From NCBI GenBank assembly GCA_002685115.1, contig NYWQ01000097.1, positions 1-8,100 of the forward strand: DNA of 8,100 nt. The letters are read 5' to 3'. A program made the position numbers and the translations under genes. The DNA comes from Flavobacteriales bacterium. Its GTDB lineage: Bacteria; Bacteroidota; Bacteroidia; Flavobacteriales; UBA7430. The notes beneath the pieces are model-generated. The model was given only the letters and a program-made list of their open reading frames with translations. It had not been told where the DNA came from and made no database searches. The first letter of the stretch is position 1, and the number at the start of each line of letters is the position of its first letter. Below are positions 1-6,784 of this stretch, one piece after another.

Positions 1-1059
1 ACAGGAATTGTTCGTGATAAGCAAGGACGTAAAATGTCCAAATCCTTAGGAAACTCTCCTGATCCAATTGATTTAATGAAACTTTACGGAGCTGATGGTG
101 TTCGTGTGGGAATGTTATTCTGCTCTCCAGCTGGTAATGATTTACCATTTGATGAAGGTTTGTGCGAACAAGGACGGAATTTTTCTAATAAAATATGGAA
201 TGCTTTCCGCTTAGTAAAAGGGTGGGAGGTAGCAGCGATTGAACAACCAGACTCGAGTAAAATTGCGATTGAATGGTTTGACTCTAAATTAAGCAAAACC
301 ATTACTTCAATAAATGAAAATTACGACAAGTTTCGTATTTCTGAAGTTTTAATGAGTGTCTATAAATTGGTTTGGGACGATTTCTGTTCTTCTTATTTAG
401 AAATGATTAAACCAGCTTACCAAAAACCAATTGATAAAACCACCTTAGCTACAACGCTTGCTTATTTTGAAGAGTTATTAAAGTTGTTACATCCATTTAT
501 GCCTTTCATTTCTGAAGAAATTTGGTCTTTACTTGCTGACAGAGATGTGAAGAATCGTTTGATTGTTACCCCATGGCCATTAGCGAATAAGGTTGACACG
601 ATTCTTTTAGCTAATGAAGCTATCGCTGCTGAAGTAATTTCTGGCATTAGAACCATTCGTAACGAAAAAAACATTGCGAACAAAGATCAGGTTGCGCTTT
701 TTGTAAAACTAAATGAGGATACCGACAAGTCTTTTGATTCGGTGATTACCAAACTTGGAAATTTAAGTTCGCTTACTTACGTTGATCTAAAAGTTGACGG
801 TGCTTTGTCTTTTAGAGTTAAATCTAATGAATATTACATCCCTTTAGCTGGAGCAGTAAACATAAAAGAAGAAATAGCTACCTTAAAGCAGGAGCTTAAG
901 TACACCCAAGGTTTCTTAAATTCTGTAATGAAAAAGCTGAGCAATGAAAGGTTTGTGAGCAACGCACCCGAGCAAGTGATTGATATCGAACGAAAAAAGC
1001 AGGCTGACGCTGAAGCAAAAATAAAAGCGATAGAAGAGCAAATATCTGCAATTCAGTAA
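1..1059 (+). CDS. valS: Valine--tRNA ligase, C-terminal part (5' truncated by window)
   Basis: This is the 3' portion of valyl-tRNA synthetase, the cytoplasmic class I enzyme that charges tRNA-Val. The frame is open from base 1, so the true start lies upstream. What is visible begins with GRKMSKSLGN (the KMSKS loop of the catalytic site, codons at 31-45), followed by DLMKLYGADGVRVGML and a GRNFSNKIWNAFRLV segment typical of ValRS. An all-alpha anticodon-binding domain follows, with its HPFMPFISEEIW signature encoded at 490-525. A charged, Lys/Glu-rich C-terminal segment (about 880-1056) matches the tRNA-binding coiled-coil arm that separates ValRS from IleRS and LeuRS. About 352 codons are present, roughly the last 40 percent of a normal 850-950 aa protein. 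The gene ends in TAA just before a strong terminator and faces the ccm operon. The family call is secure. An internal ATG at 34 is part of KMSKS, not a start. Confidence 0.97.
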   Translation, partial: TGIVRDKQGRKMSKSLGNSPDPIDLMKLYGADGVRVGMLFCSPAGNDLPFDEGLCEQGRNFSNKIWNAFRLVKGWEVAAIEQPDSSKIAIEWFDSKLSKTITSINENYDKFRISEVLMSVYKLVWDDFCSSYLEMIKPAYQKPIDKTTLATTLAYFEELLKLLHPFMPFISEEIWSLLADRDVKNRLIVTPWPLANKVDTILLANEAIAAEVISGIRTIRNEKNIANKDQVALFVKLNEDTDKSFDSVITKLGNLSSLTYVDLKVDGALSFRVKSNEYYIPLAGAVNIKEEIATLKQELKYTQGFLNSVMKKLSNERFVSNAPEQVIDIERKKQADAEAKIKAIEEQISAIQ

Positions 1060-1070
1060 ATTAGTTCATT

Positions 1071-1105
1071 AAAAAAAGCCTCTTAATTTTAAGAGGCTTT
1101 TTTTT
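1071..1105. terminator. Bidirectional intrinsic terminator between valS and kdsC-like gene
   Basis: A near-perfect palindrome: the left arm 1071-1086 (seven A then GCCTCTTAA) is the exact reverse complement of 1089-1104. The GC-containing core is GCCTCTTAA/TTAAGAGGC, with A/T-rich closing bases forming the loop. The top strand ends in eight T (1098-1105), and the bottom strand ends in seven T (the A run 1071-1077). It therefore has the form of a rho-independent terminator in both directions. It lies 12 nt after the valS stop and 15 nt after the stop of the convergent phosphatase gene, so it probably serves both transcription units. Confidence 0.93.
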
Positions 1106-1119
1106 AAGAATAACTTATT

Positions 1120-1641
1120 TTAAACGGAAGTAGTGCTAGAATCAAGCATCCATTTCCCATGTAGTTTCATGGTTTGCTGTATGACATCTCTCACACATCC
1201 TTCGCCACCTTTTTTGTGAGAAATATAATCAGATATGTGTTTTATTTCTTGAACGGCATTGTCTGGACAAGCTGCTAACCCAATTTCTTGCATCACTTCG
1301 TAATCCGGTAAATCATCGCCCATGTAAAGTATGTGTTCAGCCTTTAAATCATATATATGCATAAGTTCCTTTAGAGCACTTACTTTGTCATGACAACCTA
1401 AATAAACATCGTGCACACCAAGTTTGGTCATTCGTGTTTTTACAGCAGCAGAACTACCTCCAGAAATAACAGCTACAACATAGCCTTTTTTAACGGCTAA
1501 TTGAAGTGCATAGCCATCTCTTGTATTCATAGTCCTTACTTGTTCACCATTCGGCATTAGCGTAACGCAACCGTCCGTTAATACACCATCACAATCAAAA
1601 ATAAATGCTTTAATTTCTTTTAATTTTGTTTTATAATTCAT
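1120..1641 (-). CDS. kdsC: KdsC-type HAD phosphatase (3-deoxy-D-manno-octulosonate 8-phosphate phosphatase)
   Basis: A 173-aa protein of the HAD superfamily, C0-cap type, the usual KdsC length. Motif I is FDCDGVLTDG with nucleophile D16 and acid/base D18. Motif II is ISGG with S60. K86 in HDKVSAL fits motif III, and MGDDLPDYEVM (107-117) is motif IV with the Mg-binding Asps. A C-terminal GGEGCVRDV (145-153) corresponds to the GGxGAVRE tail that reaches into the neighbouring active site in KdsC tetramers. KdsC removes phosphate from KDO-8-P in the cytoplasm, supplying KDO for lipopolysaccharide. The ATG start at 1641 overlaps the end of the upstream DUF2520 gene by 11 nt, implying translational coupling. 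It is the last gene of the operon and ends just before a terminator. Related sugar-phosphate specificities (for example phosphatases of other nonulosonic acids) cannot be excluded from motifs alone. Confidence 0.85.
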   Translation of the reverse strand: MNYKTKLKEIKAFIFDCDGVLTDGCVTLMPNGEQVRTMNTRDGYALQLAVKKGYVVAVISGGSSAAVKTRMTKLGVHDVYLGCHDKVSALKELMHIYDLKAEHILYMGDDLPDYEVMQEIGLAACPDNAVQEIKHISDYISHKKGGEGCVRDVIQQTMKLHGKWMLDSSTTSV

Positions 1642-2410
1642 CGTTGTTTTTGGCTTTTATGGTTTCTGTTAGAATTTGATAAACATCAAAGTGTTTTCCT
1701 TTCTCTAGGTAATCCAAATGTGTTTTTAAAGTAGATTTATCTTTTCTAACGGCAGGGCCTGTTTGAACTTTACTTGGTGAATGATTTTTGATTTTAGAAG
1801 CTGTTTCTTTAATCAAAGGCTTTAAAATATCCAAGGGTATATTTTCCTTTTGTAAAATATCGTCTGCCATCATATACATTAAATTGCTGAAATTACAAGC
1901 AAATACAGCTGCTACATGTAATACCTTTCGTTGGTGTGAATTTATATTGTAAACCAATGGGCTAAGAAGTGTAGCCAATCGCATTAGAGTATTGTAATCT
2001 TCACTTTTTGCTGCTTCTATACAAAAAGGGATGGTTTTAAAATGAAGTCTCTTTTCTTTTGAAAATGTTTGAAGTGGGTAGAAAACACCAATTCTATCGT
2101 GTTTTATGCACGATTGATTTATGGCACCTGAGGTATGTACAACTAATTTGTTATTCAGTTTTAATTCTTTTGAAACCTTCTCGATCGCTGCATCTTTTAC
2201 TGCCAAAATATAAAGATCAGCTTCCGTATAGATCTCGTCAAAGCGTGTGGTAAAATCACATTTTAATCTTCTAGATAAAACAATTGCAGGCTCCACAGAA
2301 CGATTGTAAACCTGTACTATTTCTTGGTCATTTTTCTGAAGCTCTTTCCCTAAATGCCAGGCTACATTTCCTGCTCCAATAAGAACTATTTTTAGTTTTA
2401 GGCCACTCAA
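1631..2410 (-). CDS. Rossmann-like/DUF2520 domain protein, putative NAD(P)-dependent reductase
   Basis: A 259-aa soluble protein. The N-terminus is a dinucleotide-binding Rossmann fold: KIVLIGAGNVAWHLG (7-21) holds the GxGxxxxHL loop, followed by a beta-strand and VYNRS (34-38). HTSG (92-95) and YPLQTF (111-116) are typical of the DUF2520 family. An all-helical C-terminal half contains HVAAVFACNFSN (165-176) and QTGPAVRKD (216-224), the family's most conserved blocks. The architecture resembles 6-phosphogluconate dehydrogenase-like reductases such as ProC or ketopantoate reductase. The substrate is not known from sequence. The start is TTG at 2410: it is the only usable initiation codon after an in-frame stop at 2426-2428, and the Rossmann motif begins within a few codons. 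TTG overlaps the ccmF stop (TTGA), so translation is probably coupled. Downstream it overlaps the kdsC-like gene by 11 nt. Family assignment is confident; function is open. Confidence 0.88.
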   Translation of the reverse strand: MSGLKLKIVLIGAGNVAWHLGKELQKNDQEIVQVYNRSVEPAIVLSRRLKCDFTTRFDEIYTEADLYILAVKDAAIEKVSKELKLNNKLVVHTSGAINQSCIKHDRIGVFYPLQTFSKEKRLHFKTIPFCIEAAKSEDYNTLMRLATLLSPLVYNINSHQRKVLHVAAVFACNFSNLMYMMADDILQKENIPLDILKPLIKETASKIKNHSPSKVQTGPAVRKDKSTLKTHLDYLEKGKHFDVYQILTETIKAKNNDEL

Positions 2411-4821
2411 GATTCTAGTGTTTTCTTATTTTTAAACAACTGTATCATTGCTATAAAAGTTCCTATAGCCATCAATATCATTCCAATCCATAATACATTA
2501 ATGTAAGGAAAAATAATTGCCTTCATCACAATAAATGGCTTTTCATTGTCTATGTGTTCGTAGGCTTTTATTTGAATGCTTCCTGCTTCAGGATTTACCT
2601 GGTCAAACACAAACTTGTATTTTAACCCTTTATCATCTATAAAACCCGGAAACGACTGTGCCGCATTATTCTTAACAGCATAAATAGATTGTGTTGCGCT
2701 AAATTCACCTTGCATATTTTGCATTCTTAATTTTGCAATCAACATAACATCCAGTGCATTTTGACTTTGTAAATCGGTATTAGCGTTTACCATCAAACTG
2801 TCTAGGTACAAGAAGTGTTGATTGTAAATTACAGAGTCTCCTTGTTTTATATTAATCAAACTCTCGTGATGGTATGGGTTACTTTCATCATGAACATCTG
2901 TGTCGGCGTAGGTTAGGTGAGTGTAAACATCGTATAAAGCAAAGTGTTTAGTAGCAGGTTCTGCTACATTACCCATAATTTCGTTTAATTGAATAAATGG
3001 GTTTAGCGTAAATTCATAGGTAAATCCACCTTCTTCTTTTAAACTGAAATACTCTACTTCATACGTTTTGTTAATTCCCAGTAAAGTATCCGATTTATAA
3101 TGGACGTAATAATTCCCCATTAGAGTTGTATCTCCTTTTTCAAGTAGTACATTTTCATTACTCGGAAAATCTTTTGCAATAAATCCTTTATTACTAGATA
3201 TGATGTTTTTATTTGCATTACTCAATAAAGCTCCCATTATTACAAGCGCAAATCCTATATGTGCTACAGATGCTCCAGAATGTTCCCATGTACCTTTTAA
3301 AATTTTTCGCCAATACTCAAAGTTTGACAGTGTGGCAAAAACGGTAGCCCACAATAAAGAGAAGTACAAAATGTGCCACATATTTACAGTGTATGCTATG
3401 AATAAAGAGAGTACTGCTGAAAGCAACAAACTAAAGCTAATTTGTTTGAAAAACTTTTTGAAATTTGTTTTTGTGTAAGACAAGTATTGGGTAACAGCCA
3501 TTAAGATTACTATAAGTAATGCCAAAGGTGTTTGCCATGAGTTGTACAATGCTATAGCATCTAAAGGTGGCGCCATTTGTGTGCCAAAAACTTTGTTAAT
3601 TACGGGTAATGATGTAAACCATGTAATTTGAAATGCCGAGATAAACAAAACCATTGAGGCAATAAATAGCCAAAATTCTCTTGAACTTACTTTATCATCC
3701 TTATGATCTTTGGGTAAGTTTTTATAACGTACAACAAACAAAACGATCGTTGTAAAAGTGAATGTTAGTAAATACACCAATAGTTGACTGGCAAGGCCGC
3801 CAGCAAAGGCATGCACAGAGGTGTCGCCCAGTATACCACTCCGAGTTAAATAGGTAGAGTAAATGATTAAAATAAAAGCCAACAATGTCATCGCCATTGT
3901 TGTGGGTAAAGCAACTTTTTTATTTTTGTATACAAGCATTAAATGAGCAGCTGCAACCAAAATTATCCATGGAACTAACGATGAGTTTTCAACCGGATCC
4001 CAAGCCCAAAACCCTCCAAAAGAAAGCGCTTCATAAGCCCAAGCACCACCCATAAGAATCCCCGTACCCAATACCATAATTGCTGCATAAGTCCAAGGCA
4101 ACGCTTGTTTGATCCATTTTGTGTAATTCTTTTTCCATAATGCAGCAATAACATAAGTAAATGGAATCATGGTTAGAGAGAATCCTAAAAACAATACTGG
4201 AGGATGAATAACCATCCAATAATTTTGCAAAAGAGGATTCAAGCCTCTACCATCTATAAATTGAGGGACTACTTGGAGGTAGTTTGCCATTTCAGTCCAA
4301 GGCAACCCTATATTTTCTTCTAGGTTTCTAATTAAGTCAAATGGACTACTTCCGATTTTTAAACCAAATACATAGATGCCAAGGATCATTGAAACCAGAA
4401 ATACTTGTATGATCGATACAATTGTGAGAATGCTAGATTCCCATGATTTCGCACTCTTTATTAATAAAACTCCGAGTATAATATTCCAAAATATCCACAA
4501 CAGAAAACTTCCTTCTTGCCCTTCCCAAAAACAAGAAATCATATAATGAGTAGGCAATTCTAGAGAAGAGTGTTGCCACACGTATTGGTATTCAAAGTAA
4601 TGGTTGTAGATCATTACGAACATACAGGAAATTACACCAATAATAGCTGTACCATGCATATAGAAGGAACCTCTTGCTACTGGCAACCAAATTCTTTTTA
4701 AAGTTTCGTTGCATGAACTTTTGTAAAAAGAATAGGCCGCAAGAAAAGCGGCTGCAAATGCAACGCTTGTAAAAGCATTTCCTAAATGACCAATAAGTGT
4801 ATGTTCCCCAATAAATTCCAT
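2407..4821 (-). CDS. ccmF: Cytochrome c maturation haem lyase CcmF (CcmF/CcsA family)
   Basis: An 804-aa polytopic inner-membrane protein of the haem-handling family, the component that attaches haem to the CxxCH motif of apocytochromes c in the periplasm. The WWD signature is GGFWAWDPVENSSLVPWI (269-286). Expected haem-ligand histidines all have counterparts: H206 in HPPVLFLGF, H293 after the WWD loop, H337 in TRSGILGDTSVHAFA, and H521 in ASVAHIGFAL. A WEGQEGSFLLW block (99-109) is typical of CcmF. Many hydrophobic helices span about 10-535. A long soluble, probably periplasmic region (about 540-770) follows, then a final helix (772-793). E. coli CcmF is about 650 aa, and most of the extra length is in this late domain. 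The ATG at 4821 lies 2 nt after the ccmE stop. The stop overlaps the TTG start of the DUF2520 gene. Confidence 0.95.
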   Translation of the reverse strand: MEFIGEHTLIGHLGNAFTSVAFAAAFLAAYSFYKSSCNETLKRIWLPVARGSFYMHGTAIIGVISCMFVMIYNHYFEYQYVWQHSSLELPTHYMISCFWEGQEGSFLLWIFWNIILGVLLIKSAKSWESSILTIVSIIQVFLVSMILGIYVFGLKIGSSPFDLIRNLEENIGLPWTEMANYLQVVPQFIDGRGLNPLLQNYWMVIHPPVLFLGFSLTMIPFTYVIAALWKKNYTKWIKQALPWTYAAIMVLGTGILMGGAWAYEALSFGGFWAWDPVENSSLVPWIILVAAAHLMLVYKNKKVALPTTMAMTLLAFILIIYSTYLTRSGILGDTSVHAFAGGLASQLLVYLLTFTFTTIVLFVVRYKNLPKDHKDDKVSSREFWLFIASMVLFISAFQITWFTSLPVINKVFGTQMAPPLDAIALYNSWQTPLALLIVILMAVTQYLSYTKTNFKKFFKQISFSLLLSAVLSLFIAYTVNMWHILYFSLLWATVFATLSNFEYWRKILKGTWEHSGASVAHIGFALVIMGALLSNANKNIISSNKGFIAKDFPSNENVLLEKGDTTLMGNYYVHYKSDTLLGINKTYEVEYFSLKEEGGFTYEFTLNPFIQLNEIMGNVAEPATKHFALYDVYTHLTYADTDVHDESNPYHHESLINIKQGDSVIYNQHFLYLDSLMVNANTDLQSQNALDVMLIAKLRMQNMQGEFSATQSIYAVKNNAAQSFPGFIDDKGLKYKFVFDQVNPEAGSIQIKAYEHIDNEKPFIVMKAIIFPYINVLWIGMILMAIGTFIAMIQLFKNKKTLES

Positions 4822-4823
4822 AA

Positions 4824-5228
4824 TTAGTAGGTAAGGCTTGTTAATGTGTCTTGGTTGATGTGTTGTTGTTCATTGTATTTTGATGGACATTTCATCAGTA
4901 TGGTTCGTGCAACAAATCCCGAATCTGTAGCGAAGCCGGTCATGGTTATTTTTTCTGAGCGCTCAAAGTCTTGTGGCTTCGAGTCGTGGTAATATATTTT
5001 CCGCTCGTTGTTTAAAGAATCTACCGCAAAAAATGTAAGTAAATTCAGTTTTGGTTCAAACCGAATGTCTTTTTCTTTATTGAGCGATCCGATAACCGTA
5101 AATTCTTTCCCCATTTGTTTTTCCGAATCTGCAAAGGTAATGTAAGTGCTTGCGTTAAAAGTAAGAGACATAATTACGCCAATAATTAGGGCAACTAAAA
5201 CGATTAGAACAATTTCAGTTTTCTTCAT
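4824..5228 (-). CDS. ccmE: Periplasmic haem chaperone CcmE, CxxxY variant
   Basis: A 134-aa protein with an N-terminal membrane anchor (about residues 5-24, EIVLIVLVALIIGVIMSL) and a small beta-rich OB-fold domain on the periplasmic side, as in CcmE. CcmE receives haem from the CcmABCD complex and hands it to CcmF. The haem-binding signature near the C-terminus is LMKCPSKYNE (111-120), with C114 and Y118. In the well-studied E. coli protein this position is a His in an HxxxY motif, so this is the cysteine form known from archaea, Desulfovibrio and other lineages. A short polar tail (121-134) follows and includes H123. The ATG at 5228 is separated by 1 nt from the stop of the ccmD-like gene, and the stop lies 2 nt before ccmF, so translation is probably coupled on both sides. 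The identification rests on the motif, topology and neighbours. Confidence 0.93.
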   Translation of the reverse strand: MKKTEIVLIVLVALIIGVIMSLTFNASTYITFADSEKQMGKEFTVIGSLNKEKDIRFEPKLNLLTFFAVDSLNNERKIYYHDSKPQDFERSEKITMTGFATDSGFVARTILMKCPSKYNEQQHINQDTLTSLTY

Positions 5229-5229
5229 A

Positions 5230-5433
5230 CTACTCTTCTAGTTTTTGAACTTTTTTATCAATTCGAATTAGATAAATCATTAGTCCAATAAAAATTGTAG
5301 CTAAAACGGCAACTACCACATATATTTTACCATTGGAGCGCATTACATCTGCCATTTCAATAACATTATTTTGCTGAGCTATTCCTTGAGTCGTAAATAC
5401 GATACTTAAGAGTAGTGTAATTAGGTACTTCAT
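5230..5433 (-). CDS. ccmD: CcmD-like small membrane protein
   Basis: A 67-aa protein. It has a hydrophobic N-terminus (about 3-18) ending in GIAQQ, which looks like a cleavable signal peptide with cleavage near residue 19. A short polar stretch follows (NNVIEMADVMRSNGK), then one transmembrane helix (about 38-56) and a basic/acidic tail IRIDKKVQKLEE. Family CcmD proteins are about 45-70 aa with one helix and a charged cytoplasmic tail, and they help release haem-loaded CcmE from the CcmABC complex. Sequence conservation in the family is low, so the call depends on size, topology and position between ccmC and ccmE. The ATG at 5433 lies 4 nt after the ccmC stop, and the TAG stop is 1 nt before ccmE. 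The N-terminal signal-like segment differs from E. coli CcmD, which is not known to be processed. Confidence 0.82.
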   Translation of the reverse strand: MKYLITLLLSIVFTTQGIAQQNNVIEMADVMRSNGKIYVVVAVLATIFIGLMIYLIRIDKKVQKLEE

Positions 5434-5437
5434 TGTG

Positions 5438-6100
5438 TTAGTTATTTTCTTTGTTAAAATCTAAAACTTTTATACGATAGCTTATTTCTGCAATCCAAGT
5501 GCCTATTAAAATCCACCCGATAACAGCAGGATAAAACACCATACGCATACTGCTGTCTAAATCGTAATTACTGAATCCAGGATTTCCTCCATTACCAGGG
5601 TGTAAGCTATCTGTCATTCTTGGAAGAATTCCAATAAAAACAATCATCATGACGAAAGCCAGTATATTGTATACAGCACTTACTCTGGCTTTACTTTCTT
5701 CGTTGTCGATACTGTTTCTTAAAATAAAATAGGCTAAATATATGAGCATTGTAACTGCTGCGCCATTAAGTTTTGGGTCGTTTACCCAAAAGGCACCCCA
5801 TGTAAATTGAGCCCATACCATACCTGTAGTTAAACCCAAAGTAGCGATAAACAAACCTGTAGAGGCATATGTTTCTGCTTTTAAGTCGAAACGTTTCTCA
5901 AATCCACTTAAAAAGCGGAGGCTATTTGTCATGGAGAGCAACATTAAAAATATCATACTAAACCACATGGTAACATGGAAGTATAAATTTCGTACAGTTT
6001 CGTTTAAAATGTCAAGTTTGGGAACAGGAAATAATAAGCCCGTAATTATAGAATACAGAACAAGAATTATCCCAAGGGTTTTCCACCATTTCATCTTCAT
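5438..6100 (-). CDS. ccmC: Haem exporter/handling protein CcmC
   Basis: A polytopic inner-membrane protein, 220 aa from the chosen start, with about six hydrophobic helices. It presents haem to CcmE. Family marks, numbered from the ATG at 6100, are LYFHVTMWF with H42, the tryptophan-rich WGAFWVNDPKL (101-111) and SLHPGNGGNP with H167; the two histidines correspond to the external haem ligands of CcmC. The tryptophan-rich motif reads WGxxWxND where WGxxWxWD is usual. The start is chosen as ATG 6100, 14 nt after the ccmB stop and giving MKMKWWKTLGIIL, a normal CcmC N-terminus. ATG 6094 is also possible. A longer frame beginning at TTG 6127 would overlap ccmB by 13 nt and add nine non-conserved residues, so it is less likely. 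The gene is followed after 4 nt by the ccmD-like gene. Confidence 0.93.
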   Translation of the reverse strand: MKMKWWKTLGIILVLYSIITGLLFPVPKLDILNETVRNLYFHVTMWFSMIFLMLLSMTNSLRFLSGFEKRFDLKAETYASTGLFIATLGLTTGMVWAQFTWGAFWVNDPKLNGAAVTMLIYLAYFILRNSIDNEESKARVSAVYNILAFVMMIVFIGILPRMTDSLHPGNGGNPGFSNYDLDSSMRMVFYPAVIGWILIGTWIAEISYRIKVLDFNKENN

Positions 6101-6114
6101 ACAATTAGCTTTTT

Positions 6115-6771
6115 TTAGTCTCTCCAAAGGTATGGAAATAATAGGTAGGAGAGTAGCGCACTCGCAATATTTATAAGTGCTAAAAATAAGAGTTGGTTAA
6201 AAGGAAAATAGTCTAAATTACTAACTAAACATAGTTTAGATGTTTTGATTAAATTGAGTAATAAAGGGAACAGTAGCGGTATGCTTAAAACAGCCATTAA
6301 ACCCGAACTATTGTTTGTTTTGGCCGCTATAGCCGAAACCAAAGTAAGTATAGACGCCAGAGCAGAACTGCCTAAAGTAACACATAAAACAAAAGACAAT
6401 TGCGCATGGATAGGATTTCCCAAAAAAAGACTGTAGAGCCCAAAACTCGAAAGAGAAAGAAGTATTAGTAATGCACTGTTGTAAATTGTTTTCGAAAGTA
6501 TAATTGCCCTTGGTTTTGCTAAGATGTAAAAAAACAATGCTTGTTGGTTGAGTTCTCTTTTAAAACTTTGTAGGCTCGCATTCATTGCAGCAAACAAAAC
6601 GATTATCCAAAATAGAGCGACCCAAGAATCATCGCTTATAATACCCTCAAAGCTAAGGTAGGCAACGTAGCTTGTACTTAACACATAGAGGAGCATACTG
6701 TATAAAGCATAGCGTTCTCGCCAATTTAATCTAATGTCTTTTACGACTAAGTTTTTTACTTGTTCAATCAT
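6115..6771 (-). CDS. ccmB: Haem exporter membrane protein CcmB
   Basis: A 218-aa protein from the chosen start; E. coli CcmB is about 220 aa. The N-terminal cytoplasmic segment IEQVKNLVVKDIRLNWRER is followed by about six hydrophobic helices. A conserved cytoplasmic stretch, KRELNQQALFFYILAKPRAI (71-90), precedes LSKTIYN, and SIPLLFPLLL (163-172) matches the late family motif. CcmB is the membrane-spanning subunit of the CcmAB(CD) ABC complex that powers release of haem-CcmE; the ATPase partner CcmA is not encoded in this window. It is the first gene of the operon. The start is chosen as ATG 6771 because it gives a standard N-terminus. An in-frame TTG at 6795 adds eight residues but would place the -7 promoter box inside the gene. 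Downstream, ccmC follows after 14 nt. Confidence 0.9.
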   Translation of the reverse strand: MIEQVKNLVVKDIRLNWRERYALYSMLLYVLSTSYVAYLSFEGIISDDSWVALFWIIVLFAAMNASLQSFKRELNQQALFFYILAKPRAIILSKTIYNSALLILLSLSSFGLYSLFLGNPIHAQLSFVLCVTLGSSALASILTLVSAIAAKTNNSSGLMAVLSIPLLFPLLLNLIKTSKLCLVSNLDYFPFNQLLFLALINIASALLSYLLFPYLWRD

Positions 6772-6776
6772 CTCTG

Positions 6777-6784
6777 CAAAGATA
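6777..6784 (-). promoter_or_regulatory. Candidate -7 box of the ccm operon promoter
   Basis: On the minus strand this reads TATCTTTG, an exact match to the Bacteroidota housekeeping -7 consensus TAnnTTTG. It sits only 5 nt before the ccmB ATG at 6771, so transcription would start at or within a few bases of the ATG, giving a leaderless or nearly leaderless message. No clear TTG -33 element is seen at the usual distance; the nearest in range is a TTA about 22 nt upstream. The match is exact, but an 8-base pattern with two free positions can occur by chance in AT-rich DNA. Confidence 0.55.

Noticed and set aside
3200..3478. 92-codon plus-strand frame antisense to ccmF
   Set aside because: The opposite strand encodes conserved CcmF helices including the H521 motif; the antisense frame shows no family features.
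5438..6127. Longer ccmC frame from TTG 6127
   Set aside because: It would overlap ccmB by 13 nt and add nine charged residues before the usual N-terminus; ATG 6100 lies at a normal distance after the ccmB stop.
5931..6176. 81-codon open frame on the plus strand, antisense to ccmC/ccmB
   Set aside because: Lies entirely opposite two well-identified membrane protein genes, has no recognisable domain and no promoter; most likely a shadow.
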